Source: Murimonas intestini (lineage in GTDB: Bacteria; Bacillota; Clostridia; Lachnospirales; Lachnospiraceae). Taken from it: a stretch of DNA of 64,000 bases. The stretch lies in the NCBI RefSeq assembly GCF_024622195.1, contig NZ_JANKBI010000018.1, forward strand, positions 1-64,000. Reading direction: 5' to 3'. Below the pieces are notes generated by a model. That model had not been told where the DNA came from and ran no database searches. It was given only the letters and a program-made list of their open reading frames with translations. Below, piece after piece: positions 8,487 to 17,416 of the stretch (positions are counted from its first letter, which is position 1; each line of letters starts with the position of its first letter). The translations under genes and the position numbers were made by a program.

Positions 8487-10055
8487 TTATTTAGCTCCTG
8501 CCTTTACATCTTCAATAGCAGGATACATTTTCATGGCTTCCTCCAATGTCTTTCCTTCCGCAATCGCAGCCTTTCTGGATGCATTAACAGTCTGTATCTC
8601 CTTCATCTTGGCGCCTGTCAGAGTGTATCCCTTCATGGCGATCAGTGTGGCGATCCAGGCAATCATAGGAATAACGCAGAACAGCACTATGACTACCCAG
8701 TTCATTCCAGGTTCATATGCCGTCTCAGCCGCCGGAAGGGTTTTTAATCCAATAAAGGAGATTGCCAGTGCCACAACTGTTGTTGACAGTGAAGATACCA
8801 GCTTATCTACCAGACTGAACAGTGTCCCCATAACACCGGGGATATACTGTCCTGAACGGTATGTCTCATAGTCAGAGCAGTCAGCCACCATAGGTATGGG
8901 CATATCTGCCGTAGAGTAGTATGCTCCATAGCCCACACCAAAGAACACTATAAACAGAACAGTGTACAGATTGATCGTCAGGCCGCCTTCTCCAAACAGA
9001 GAGAGGTTAAATGCCGGATTATCCGGTTTCCACAGGATCATTAATGCAAGCACGCCAATATACATGATCAGCGCAACCCTCACATACTTTTCCAGCGATG
9101 CTTTCTGTCCATGCTTCTGAGAGGTACGGATCGTAAGCAGGAAGAACGGAACAGAAAATACATAGCCAAGAACCATCATGGGCAGATACAGTCCGTCATA
9201 ATTTCCCATCATACTGCCGTAGAGCATACACAGAACAGACACATTTGTAGCTATAGCCAGCGCCAGCTTGCAGCCTGCCCCCGCAACCATCAGACGCTGC
9301 ATGGGCTTGTTGCATTTGATGATCTGTATATATTCTGAAATCTTGACCTTCTTTGACTCTTTTCCTCCAATACCAAAGTATTTCGGCTGGTCCTTCTCCC
9401 AGATACCGATGACTGCCAAAACAGTCAGCACCATGGAAATCACGATACCAAGGGGAGCAAGCACGCGATAGAAAGCAGCGGTATTGTAATCGCCCACACT
9501 GGAGCGGATAAGCGGAGCCAGAAACTGCATAGCCCCCATACCAACCAGGCTGCCTACTGTATTAAATAAAGTAAACATTGGACGCTGCTTCGGATCGTTT
9601 GTCAGAACTGTCTGGCCTGAACGTGTACAGGAGGTCTGGAATGTATAGCCGATGACCCATACAAAATACAGGAGAACAAACAGCACATAACGCAGCCACA
9701 TCATTGTGTCCGGTATCATAGGAGTAAACAGATACAGGATCAGCACGCTCGCTGCCATGATCAGGTTTCCGATCACCATAAACGGACGGAACTTTCCAAA
9801 TTTGCCATTAGTACGGTCGATCAATGCACCGATAATCGGGTCTGTAATTGCGTCACACAGACGCATAACTGTTACCATGATAGTGGCAAACGCCATCAGC
9901 AGGCCCAACACGCCGTTGCCGAACAATGCAATATAAGAAAGCACCAGAACAAAATAGACATTCGTAGCCCCATTATTCATGGGAAATAGTGCCAGCTGGT
10001 AAAGTTTCGCATGGTTCGTGGTCTCTTGGCCAGCCGGCTGGGTAATATTACTCAT
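8487..10055 (-). CDS. GPH-family (MelB-like) sugar:cation symporter
   Basis: About 522 residues with 12 predicted membrane helices. Motifs are those of glycoside-pentoside-hexuronide symporters: an early DAITDPIIGALIDRTNGKFGKFRPFM loop between helices 2 and 3, and a second-half GVGYGAYYSTADMPIPMVADCSDYETYRSGQ block. It is likely to import a mono- or disaccharide or glycoside released by the adjacent GH3 and GH2 enzymes. ATG at 10055 is preferred over the overlapping GTG at 10058 because AAAGGAG is 7 bases upstream of it. It is last gene of the operon that begins at 15113, 39 bases after the GH2. Confidence 0.92.
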   Translation of the reverse strand: MSNITQPAGQETTNHAKLYQLALFPMNNGATNVYFVLVLSYIALFGNGVLGLLMAFATIMVTVMRLCDAITDPIIGALIDRTNGKFGKFRPFMVIGNLIMAASVLILYLFTPMIPDTMMWLRYVLFVLLYFVWVIGYTFQTSCTRSGQTVLTNDPKQRPMFTLFNTVGSLVGMGAMQFLAPLIRSSVGDYNTAAFYRVLAPLGIVISMVLTVLAVIGIWEKDQPKYFGIGGKESKKVKISEYIQIIKCNKPMQRLMVAGAGCKLALAIATNVSVLCMLYGSMMGNYDGLYLPMMVLGYVFSVPFFLLTIRTSQKHGQKASLEKYVRVALIMYIGVLALMILWKPDNPAFNLSLFGEGGLTINLYTVLFIVFFGVGYGAYYSTADMPIPMVADCSDYETYRSGQYIPGVMGTLFSLVDKLVSSLSTTVVALAISFIGLKTLPAAETAYEPGMNWVVIVLFCVIPMIAWIATLIAMKGYTLTGAKMKEIQTVNASRKAAIAEGKTLEEAMKMYPAIEDVKAGAK

Positions 10056-10094
10056 CACATGACTCCTTTCATTCTCTTTAGCAAAAGCGGGGGC

Positions 10095-12023
10095 TTATAC
10101 CCAGTTGCTTTTCTTACGCTTCTTATTTTTCTTCAGTTTGTAATCAGGGTTAGGCACAGCCACTTTCCGCAGCACTCCCGAATCCCGCTGTTTTCCGGCT
10201 ACTGCCTCTATCTTGTTAGTCTCCTCAAGCGGTACTGTAAAGACCACAGTCCTGTCAGCATTTGCCTGGCCCACAAGTTTGCCGTTATTATACAGCTTCA
10301 CATAAGGCTGGTTAGTATAGACTGTCACCTTCGTGCTTTCACCAGTGCGTTCTGCCATACGTTTTCCCGCAATATGTACAAACGGCTCCCTGCTCCAGAA
10401 TGCCTTATACAAGTAGAAGCTGTCTTTTTTCACCTTACGGTCAAAAGTTACTAGCCCCTTGTGGTTCATGCCCGGCTCACCGCCCTGATCTCTTGCATCA
10501 GCTGCAAAGTCAAACATATTCCACACATAATTGGCCCACATATAAGGATGGCGCTCAAAACAGCGCAGCATAAACTCATGATACTTTGCCTGGTATTCCT
10601 CAGTGTGGTCGCCTCTGCGGGGATGTTCGGAATGCAGGTTTGGCATACCTTCACAACCATATTCAGAAAAGCACAGGGAACGCTTGGGATACACCAGGTG
10701 GAAAAAGTTAATCCACAGGTCATTCAGGAACAATCCCGGAACATACCAGCCAAGATACAGGTTCCAGCCTACTATATCAGTTATATGGGCCGATTTGTTG
10801 AACGGGCCGCACATAGCATAACAGGCCAGGGTCGTCAGTCTTGTTGGATCCATCTTATGGCACAGGTCGTTGAGCAGGTGGTGGTTATCCAGCATATCCT
10901 TCTTATCCTTTGTGGAGATCGTGATCTCGTTGGATACTCCCCAGCACACAATACATGCGTGATGATAATTCTGGCTTATCAATTCTTTCATCTGGGAAAC
11001 AGTGTTCTCCCGTCCGCCCGGCATATGCTCGGAGATGTACGGAATCTCCGCCCATACCACAAATCCCATTTCATCACAGCGGTCGTAGAAATACTGGCTA
11101 TGCTGGTAATGAGCTAAACGGATGGAATTGGCACCTATCTCCCTGATCAGCTTCAGATCTTCGTCATGCTCCTTTTTAGTCAGGGCATTTCCAAGCTGCT
11201 TTCTGTCCTGATGGCGTGATATCCCGTGAAGCGGGTAACTGCGCCCATTCAGGAAAAAGCCCTTGTCCTTGTCCACATGGAAGCTGCGCACTCCAAAGCG
11301 CTGACGGACTTCGTCCAGCACCTTACCTTCTTCTTTCAGCTGCACCACAGCTGTATACAGGTAAGGGTCCCTCATCCCGTCCCATCTGTGAGGCTTGTGC
11401 AGGACAATGACAGCATTGCTGCCCTCCCCCTCTGCCACAGCCCTTCCTCCGGCGTCCAGTATGGTAACTCTCGTCTCTGCTTCCGGTGCATTGCTCCAGC
11501 TCTCCACTGTGACTTTGGCATCTTCACCGTCCACCAGGGGCGTAATTTTTACGCCCTGGCTTCCATAGTAGTCCAGATCAAAGTGCTTCCTGTTTACTGC
11601 AAGTATCTTCACATCACGGTATATCCCGCCATAAAAAGTGAAATCAGCCTTCTGCGGGTATACATGATCATTGACACTGTTATCCACAGCCACTGTCAGG
11701 CTGTTTTCTGTCTGGATAAGTGACGTCACATCCACACGGAATGTAGAGTATCCGCCGTCATGATGACAGCAGGCATTGCCATTGAGAGTAATATCTGCAG
11801 TGGCGTTCACACCGTCAAATTCCAGGTAAACACATTCTGACTCCGGATCAAATGCCGGTGCTTCAAAAGTGGTGGAATAGCTGCAAGTTCCCCGGTAGTA
11901 ATCGTTACCGCCGTCCTGGCCGTCAATATTATTCCAGGTATGAGGAAGGCGGACGGTTATGTCTTTTCCATCGGGGCCGGCAAATTGCCAGTCCCGATTC
12001 AGCAGACTCTCATATCTCTTCAT
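10095..12023 (-). CDS. Family 2 glycoside hydrolase
   Basis: About 642 residues. A sugar-binding jelly-roll domain (NRDWQFAGPDG... LPHTWN) is followed by an immunoglobulin-like domain and a TIM barrel. The acid/base Glu is in CWGVSNEITIS and the nucleophile Glu in CFSEYGCEGMP. No signal peptide, so the enzyme is probably cytoplasmic and acts on imported glycosides. Overall length suggests a short LacZ/beta-galactosidase- or glucuronidase-type member; the exact activity is not decidable. ATG at 12023 follows GGAGG by 6 bases; the in-frame codon at 12053 lacks such a site. It lies 30 bases after the GH3. Confidence 0.9.
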   Translation of the reverse strand: MKRYESLLNRDWQFAGPDGKDITVRLPHTWNNIDGQDGGNDYYRGTCSYSTTFEAPAFDPESECVYLEFDGVNATADITLNGNACCHHDGGYSTFRVDVTSLIQTENSLTVAVDNSVNDHVYPQKADFTFYGGIYRDVKILAVNRKHFDLDYYGSQGVKITPLVDGEDAKVTVESWSNAPEAETRVTILDAGGRAVAEGEGSNAVIVLHKPHRWDGMRDPYLYTAVVQLKEEGKVLDEVRQRFGVRSFHVDKDKGFFLNGRSYPLHGISRHQDRKQLGNALTKKEHDEDLKLIREIGANSIRLAHYQHSQYFYDRCDEMGFVVWAEIPYISEHMPGGRENTVSQMKELISQNYHHACIVCWGVSNEITISTKDKKDMLDNHHLLNDLCHKMDPTRLTTLACYAMCGPFNKSAHITDIVGWNLYLGWYVPGLFLNDLWINFFHLVYPKRSLCFSEYGCEGMPNLHSEHPRRGDHTEEYQAKYHEFMLRCFERHPYMWANYVWNMFDFAADARDQGGEPGMNHKGLVTFDRKVKKDSFYLYKAFWSREPFVHIAGKRMAERTGESTKVTVYTNQPYVKLYNNGKLVGQANADRTVVFTVPLEETNKIEAVAGKQRDSGVLRKVAVPNPDYKLKKNKKRKKSNWV

Positions 12024-12053
12024 GTTTTTCCTCCATGCTGCCATGGGCAGCAT

Positions 12054-15000
12054 TTATGCTTTCTTTTCCTTCTTTTCTTTTTTCTTTAAACTGATACCAG
12101 CCATATCCAGGATCAGAAGGATCGCTCCCAGCAGAGACAGGACAGCAAGTGTATATTCTGCAACTGTCAATGTTGTGGACCACCACGGAGTAACATGTAC
12201 GATCTTCGTATCTGCACTGATACCGTCCATACCGCGTGAATGAACTACTGTGTAAAGTATACGGTGTGCAGATTCGCGCATTGCGCGTGCCAGAGGTGCG
12301 TTCTCCTTAGAAGCTCCCGGTGCATACTGTGCAAATTCAAAGCCAAGATCGCTTGTAGATTTATCTCCCCCGGTTCCGCTTGTTCCAGGATAGTTATCCG
12401 GGATATCGTTGCCTGCCAGAACCTCATGAGGTTTGGACATATAGCTGCCGTCATACATATCAGTTACGCCAAATCCGCTCATTCCTGCTTCGCCTCTCAG
12501 CCATGCAGTCTGAAGGTTATAGCTTGCTCCTGACCATGTAGCGCCGACACGGTTAAATGCTGTCATGACACATTTTGCATCTGCATTCACGATCGGAAGC
12601 TCGAATGCACGCAGATAGATCTCGCGCAGTGCCTGCTCGTTGCACCATGTTCCGATACCCTGACGCTGTTCTTCCTGATCATTGAGCACGAAATGCTTAT
12701 TATATACATATACGCCTTTAGACTGGATCGCTTTTGTCTCAACTCCTGCAATCAGGCCTGTGAGAATGCCGTCCTCTGAATAATACTCAAATACACGTCC
12801 TGCGTATGGTGTACGGTGGATATTAAGGCCAGTGCCGTAGAATCCTGCATAGCCGGCCCACATAGCATCTTCGCCGATGAGGTTTCCAACCTCTTCAACG
12901 AGTTTGTCGTTGAAAGTAGCTGCTATTATACCATTACATGGATAGCAGGTACCTGTCTCTTCTTTATTTGGGTCATTAGTCTGGACTGCATATCCGTTGC
13001 TTCCCAGGCTGTATTTCTGTGTCACGCCGCTGGGGCCGTTGTGGTCAAGTGTTTCCGGTTTGCCGATCTCAGGTACAGACACTGTCATTCTGAGGCCGAC
13101 TGCACACAGCTCGCTTAACTGTCCGTATGTCAGCTGATCCAGGAAGCTCTCCCAGATTGGATCATCGTATGCAATCTCATTTCCCTCTTCATCTCTCTGA
13201 AGATTGATGAGCTGGTATGCTGTCTCAGTGGAGCCCATTACAGGCCAGTCTCCGTCATTCTCCGGCAGGTCCGAATCATCCAGTACTGCATCAGCAGCAA
13301 TCTGGTCTGTCATAGACAGTTTTACATAATTGGTGTTATGTCCGTCATCATCCGGTGTCCACAGCATTGTGGTTCCTTCCCAGTCATTACGGGAGATATA
13401 AGTAACTTCATTGTCGCCGCGGCCTTCGTAGCGGTTAATATCCACATCCGCGAACAGGCTTGTGACATCATTTCCTGTGCCGTAGGCTTTTGCATATGTC
13501 TCGCTGTCGAAATCATAATCCATTGTATAAGTCAGATCTGCATTTCCATCAGCAGTCATACCATCTGATACTTTCTTGCCTTTTGCAGCCAGGATATTGT
13601 TTACTGCCGCATGTGAGTCGTCCGCTGCTGTCAGGTAATAAGTTCCTTCATCTAAAATATATACGCCTGTGTTATAAGCGTCATAGGAAGTGAGGAAGTA
13701 TTCCGGTACTTCTACAGTAACAGTTTCGCTGGCGCCCGGCTCCAGGATTGCTGTCTTTCCATAACCTACCAGTTCTACAGAAGCTTTCTCGATCTGGTTT
13801 TCCTTGTCATAATCTGTATACGGTTTCTGTCCATAGATCTGTACAGTCTTCTTACCTGCTGTCTTTCCTGTATTTGTTACTTTTACAGATACAGTGTAAG
13901 CTGTCTCCATGCCCTCACCGCTCTTAGATACCTGCATATCAGACATCTCGAAAGTAGAATAGCTCAGGCCATAGCCAAATGGATATGCTACAACGTCTTC
14001 ATACTCAAAATCACCTGCATTGCCTGTACCCATCACCAGGTCCTCATAACGTGTCTCCGTGTAACGGTATCCCACGTAGATTCCTTCCTGATAAACTACA
14101 TATGTATTAAATACACGGCCATGAGCTCCGAAATCATAATTTTCTGCTCCGTCATATGTATAGCTTGCGAAGTTTGCCATAGCAGGATCAAGCAGATTGT
14201 CTGTCCACCATGTGTCAGGCAGAGATCCTGAAGGATTTACTGCACCGGAGAGGATATCCGCTACAGCGTACAGTCCTGTCTGGCCTACTGAACCTATCCA
14301 GAGGGCAGCATCGATGCCATAGTCTTTGTCATTAATGAACTCGGCTGAAACAGGGTTAGCGCTGTTGATCAGCACAACGATGGAAGAAATCTTTCCTTCC
14401 TCCTTATATTCATTCAGGCCTTCCAGAATGGCTCTCTCATTTTTGTTCAGTGTAAGATAATCGCCGTTCTTTCCGTCGTCATGATCCACGCTCTTAAGGT
14501 CGTTGGCCTCACCGCCAACACGGCCGACAACAAAGATAGCCGTCTCGCCCTTGCCGAAAGAATCTGCTGCATCAGATTTCTGGATCTGTTTCCAGGAAGC
14601 CTCATTGATATTTCCATTATCAAAATCTCTTCCTTTCTCTGAATCCTTATACCATTTCAGCAGGTCCTCATTTACTACTGTGTAACCGCCGTCTGCCAGA
14701 ACCTGTGGGTATGTAGGTGCATCCGCAGAGGATACCGCACCTGAACCGGTGCCTCCATAAACTGGTGAAATGGCAGTTGCGCCGAATAAGGAAACCTCTT
14801 TTCCTTTCAGGGGCAGTGTTTCATTGTCATTTTTAAGCAGGACAGCTCCTTCACCTTCTACTTCACGGACCTTTGCAAATCCTGCTTCCTTTAAATCAGC
14901 TACAGATGTGAATTCACTGTCGTAATATCTTGCATATGTACTGTCATCCGCGTCACTGTCACTGACTGTTTTGAATGTGGTTATGCCCAGAAAAGAATTA

Positions 15001-15113
15001 ATCTGGCCGGCAAACTCGTTGGCAACGGTATTTCCAAAATGTACGAGCACCAGCAAAACTACCATGATGTTCGTAAAAACCTTCTCCAACGTTCTCTTTT
15101 TTGAGGGTTTCAT
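12054..15113 (-). CDS. Membrane-anchored GH3 with inverted domain order
   Basis: About 1019 residues. An N-terminal membrane segment (residues ~15-32) is followed by the GH3 C-terminal sandwich domain (EGAVLLKNDNETLPL...), then a fibronectin III-like domain (YTVSVKVTNTGKTAGKKTVQIYG), and only then the TIM barrel. The barrel carries DHNGPSGV, KHFVLNDQE and the nucleophile in GFGVTDMY. A final membrane segment and a Lys-rich tail (KKKEKKEKKA) close the protein. This reversed order is known from some rumen beta-glucosidases (Ruminococcus albus, Butyrivibrio). The two flanking membrane helices suggest the enzyme faces outward, anchored at both ends. ATG at 15113 is preferred because AGGAG is 7 bases upstream. 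First gene of the GH3-GH2-GPH operon. Confidence 0.92.
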   Translation of the reverse strand: MKPSKKRTLEKVFTNIMVVLLVLVHFGNTVANEFAGQINSFLGITTFKTVSDSDADDSTYARYYDSEFTSVADLKEAGFAKVREVEGEGAVLLKNDNETLPLKGKEVSLFGATAISPVYGGTGSGAVSSADAPTYPQVLADGGYTVVNEDLLKWYKDSEKGRDFDNGNINEASWKQIQKSDAADSFGKGETAIFVVGRVGGEANDLKSVDHDDGKNGDYLTLNKNERAILEGLNEYKEEGKISSIVVLINSANPVSAEFINDKDYGIDAALWIGSVGQTGLYAVADILSGAVNPSGSLPDTWWTDNLLDPAMANFASYTYDGAENYDFGAHGRVFNTYVVYQEGIYVGYRYTETRYEDLVMGTGNAGDFEYEDVVAYPFGYGLSYSTFEMSDMQVSKSGEGMETAYTVSVKVTNTGKTAGKKTVQIYGQKPYTDYDKENQIEKASVELVGYGKTAILEPGASETVTVEVPEYFLTSYDAYNTGVYILDEGTYYLTAADDSHAAVNNILAAKGKKVSDGMTADGNADLTYTMDYDFDSETYAKAYGTGNDVTSLFADVDINRYEGRGDNEVTYISRNDWEGTTMLWTPDDDGHNTNYVKLSMTDQIAADAVLDDSDLPENDGDWPVMGSTETAYQLINLQRDEEGNEIAYDDPIWESFLDQLTYGQLSELCAVGLRMTVSVPEIGKPETLDHNGPSGVTQKYSLGSNGYAVQTNDPNKEETGTCYPCNGIIAATFNDKLVEEVGNLIGEDAMWAGYAGFYGTGLNIHRTPYAGRVFEYYSEDGILTGLIAGVETKAIQSKGVYVYNKHFVLNDQEEQRQGIGTWCNEQALREIYLRAFELPIVNADAKCVMTAFNRVGATWSGASYNLQTAWLRGEAGMSGFGVTDMYDGSYMSKPHEVLAGNDIPDNYPGTSGTGGDKSTSDLGFEFAQYAPGASKENAPLARAMRESAHRILYTVVHSRGMDGISADTKIVHVTPWWSTTLTVAEYTLAVLSLLGAILLILDMAGISLKKKEKKEKKA

Positions 15114-15303
15114 AAGCAATCTCCTCTCCTTCTCTTTCTAGATTGATAATACAACTGTTTAAGTACCTGCGCAGCTGTCAATGCGGTAACAGCACACAAG
15201 AGCTTTGCACAAACCATCCCGAACTACCGGCATCCCATCGGCAGATGCACGATATACTGAAAGCACCCTTGTGCAGAGCATATACATTTAAAGTTATGCC
15301 TCT

Positions 15304-15451
15304 ATTATATTCGTTTTTTGCCAACTAGGGAAGACTCAGGCCATGTCGTGTAAAATCTATGTACTGCCGCAATGAATATTTTTATCATTTCACGTCTTTT
15401 ATATATGTGCGAACGGATTTTTCTGTCGTGTATAATCTGTTTTATGACGTG
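15304..15451 (-). promoter_or_regulatory. LytTR-type operator array and promoter of the GH3-GH2-GPH operon
   Basis: Strong half-sites have cores at 15346 (TGTCGTGTA), 15367 (TGCCGCAAT), 15426 (TGTCGTGTA) and 15447 (TGACGTGAA). The middle pair expected at 15386 and 15407 is degenerate. The two strong pairs are spaced 21 internally and lie 80 bp (twice 40) apart. The minus-strand -10 TATAAT is at 15304-15309, again 37 bp from the proximal core, without a -35. A leader of about 185 bases precedes the ATG; I see no known riboswitch in it. Confidence 0.8.
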
Positions 15452-15500
15452 AATTCATTCCATGTCATTTTATGCGGGCTTTTAAAATCGTGATATAAAT

Positions 15501-15529
15501 TTGACATATAACATATTACATGTCATAAT
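15501..15529 (+). promoter_or_regulatory. Sigma-A promoter of the 148-residue membrane protein gene
   Basis: TTGACA (15501-15506), 17-bp spacer, CATAAT (15524-15529). It would give a leader of about 155 bases before the start at 15692, preceded by AAAGGAG. It is divergent from the LytTR-controlled operon. Confidence 0.7.
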
Positions 15530-15691
15530 ATTCTTACTTGAGGAATGCGTTGTTAACCGGTGTTTTCAGGATTTTCAGGGAAATGCGGTTCTCTGGCACT
15601 AACGGTCTCAGCGCTGCATTCAATGATTCAAAATGTTACAGCCGCCTGCTAGAACATCGGCATGCAGTAGAAGTGGAAAGGAGTTTTAATT

Positions 15692-16138
15692 ATGACAGCT
15701 AAACAAGATACCCCGGTAAAAAAAGCTGCCGGCTTCTATGTCGGTATCGCCGCAGTTGTGCTTTGCCTCGCAGCTGCTATTATGTATGGGATTAATTTTA
15801 AATCAATGGAATATAAGGAGCCTATCTATGACTCCACTGTATGGATCCTGCTGAGTGTAACAGCAGTTATCGCTGCAGCTATGCTGATGGTCCGTAAGCT
15901 TGATGGTTTTGCACCTGTTGCCCTTTGCATCGGCAGCGGCATTTCCTTCCTGATGTATGTTCATCTGATCATCTGGCCTGTTGCCGATACAATCTACGGT
16001 ATTGAGCCATTTCCTCACATTCAGGAAGTCATCATATGTGCCGTACTGCTGCTGCTCAGCTTCATCGTTTCTGAGGTTTCTCTGTATATGAGAAAAACCA
16101 AAGTAATCGAAACAAAAGCTGAGACTAAAACTGCTTAA
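15692..16138 (+). CDS. Four-helix membrane protein of unknown function
   Basis: 148 residues. Four hydrophobic segments (about 14-31, 48-66, 74-95, 109-127) with a short Lys-rich N terminus and a KAETKTA tail. I do not recognise the family. The helix-1/helix-2 loop (FKSMEYKEPIYDST) and the loop after helix 3 (IWPVADTIYGIEPFPH) contain conserved-looking aromatic and acidic residues and would face outside if the N terminus is inside. It is divergent from the GH3-GH2-GPH operon and shares its intergenic region, so a link to that locus is possible but unproven. A clear terminator follows. Confidence 0.75.
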   Translation: MTAKQDTPVKKAAGFYVGIAAVVLCLAAAIMYGINFKSMEYKEPIYDSTVWILLSVTAVIAAAMLMVRKLDGFAPVALCIGSGISFLMYVHLIIWPVADTIYGIEPFPHIQEVIICAVLLLLSFIVSEVSLYMRKTKVIETKAETKTA

Positions 16139-16153
16139 ACAGTCCTAACAATC

Positions 16154-16200
16154 AAAAGCAGATCTGTTCTCCGTCGCACCCGGAACAGATCTGCTTTTTT
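16154..16200. terminator. Bidirectional intrinsic terminator
   Basis: Inverted repeat AGCAGATCTGTTC / GAACAGATCTGCT with A4 before and T6 after, between convergent genes ending at 16138 and 16225. It works in both directions by its symmetric tails. Confidence 0.88.
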
Positions 16201-16224
16201 ATTGTCTTTTATACAAAATACTTA

Positions 16225-17403
16225 TTAGTGGTGGAAGAGGCGGATGCCTGTAAATGCCATAGCCATGCCGTACTTGTCACATGTAGCGATCACCTGGTCA
16301 TCCCTTACAGAGCCACCCGGCTCTGCGATATATTTTACGCCGCTCTTGTAAGCACGCTCGATGTTATCGCCAAATGGGAAGAAGGCGTCAGATCCGAGAG
16401 CTACATCGCTCATCTTGTCAAGCCATGCCCTTTTCTCTTCTTTTGTGAAGACTTCCGGTTTTACCTTGAAGATCTTCTCCCAGGCTCCGTCAGAGAGCAC
16501 ATCCATGTACTCATCGCCAATATATACATCTATCGCATTGTCCCTGTCCGCACGGCGGATTCCATCTACAAACTGGAGCTCCAGAACCTTCGGACACTGG
16601 CGGAGGAACCAGTTATCTGCCTTATTTCCCGCCAGACGTGTACAGTGTACCCTGGACTGCTGTCCTGCGCCTACTCCGATGGCCTGTCCGCCCTTTGCGT
16701 AGCATACTGAATTTGACTGTGTGTACTTCAGAGTGATCAGGGAGATCACAAGATCCATTTTTCCCTGCTCTGTAAGATCTTTGTTTGCTGTCACTACATT
16801 TGCAAGCAGATCATTATCGATCTTTAACTCATTTCTGCCCTGTTCAAATGTAATACCGAACACATCCTTGTGCTCAATAGGAGCCGGCCTGTACTCAGGA
16901 TCGATCTCGATCACTGTGTAGCCGCCGTTTTTCTTCTGTTTAAGGATAGCAAGTGCCTCCTCAGTATACCCCGGAGCGATCACGCCGTCTGAAACTTCTC
17001 TTTTAATGATAGATGCAGTGTCAGCATCACACACGTCAGAAAGAGAAATAAAATCACCAAAGGAAGACATTCTGTCAGCGCCTCTTGCCCTTGCGTAAGC
17101 ACATGCCAGCGGAGAAAGGTCACCCATATCATCCACAAAGTAGATCTTTTTTAATACATCATCCAGAGGAAGCCCTACTGCTGCTCCTGCCGGTGAAACA
17201 TGCTTAAAGGATGCAGCTGCCGGAAGCCCTGTAGCTGCTTTCAACTCGCTTACAAGCTGCCAGCCGTTTAAAGCATCCATGAAATTAATATATCCGGCTT
17301 TTCCAAGAAGAACCTTAATTGGAAGGTCCCTTCCATCAGACACAGAGATCTTTGCCGGTTTCTGATTAGGGTTACACCCGTATTTTAATTCTAATTCTTT
17401 CAT
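16225..17403 (-). CDS. purH: AICAR transformylase, stand-alone PurH C-terminal domain
   Basis: About 392 residues. It matches the formyltransferase half of PurH: FKHVSPAGAA, SLSDVCDADTASIIKREVSDGVIAPGY, IGVGAGQQSRVHCTRLA and the C-terminal DAFFPFGDNIE... GIRLFHH. It converts AICAR plus 10-formyl-THF to FAICAR, the penultimate step of IMP synthesis. The N-terminal IMP cyclohydrolase domain of ordinary PurH is absent; the upstream gene encodes a PurO-like cyclohydrolase that supplies the last step. ATG at 17403 is chosen because AGGAGG precedes it; a longer upstream frame would overlap the neighbour's coding region. Confidence 0.93.
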   Translation of the reverse strand: MKELELKYGCNPNQKPAKISVSDGRDLPIKVLLGKAGYINFMDALNGWQLVSELKAATGLPAAASFKHVSPAGAAVGLPLDDVLKKIYFVDDMGDLSPLACAYARARGADRMSSFGDFISLSDVCDADTASIIKREVSDGVIAPGYTEEALAILKQKKNGGYTVIEIDPEYRPAPIEHKDVFGITFEQGRNELKIDNDLLANVVTANKDLTEQGKMDLVISLITLKYTQSNSVCYAKGGQAIGVGAGQQSRVHCTRLAGNKADNWFLRQCPKVLELQFVDGIRRADRDNAIDVYIGDEYMDVLSDGAWEKIFKVKPEVFTKEEKRAWLDKMSDVALGSDAFFPFGDNIERAYKSGVKYIAEPGGSVRDDQVIATCDKYGMAMAFTGIRLFHH

Positions 17404-17416
17404 TATAAGAGGCCTC

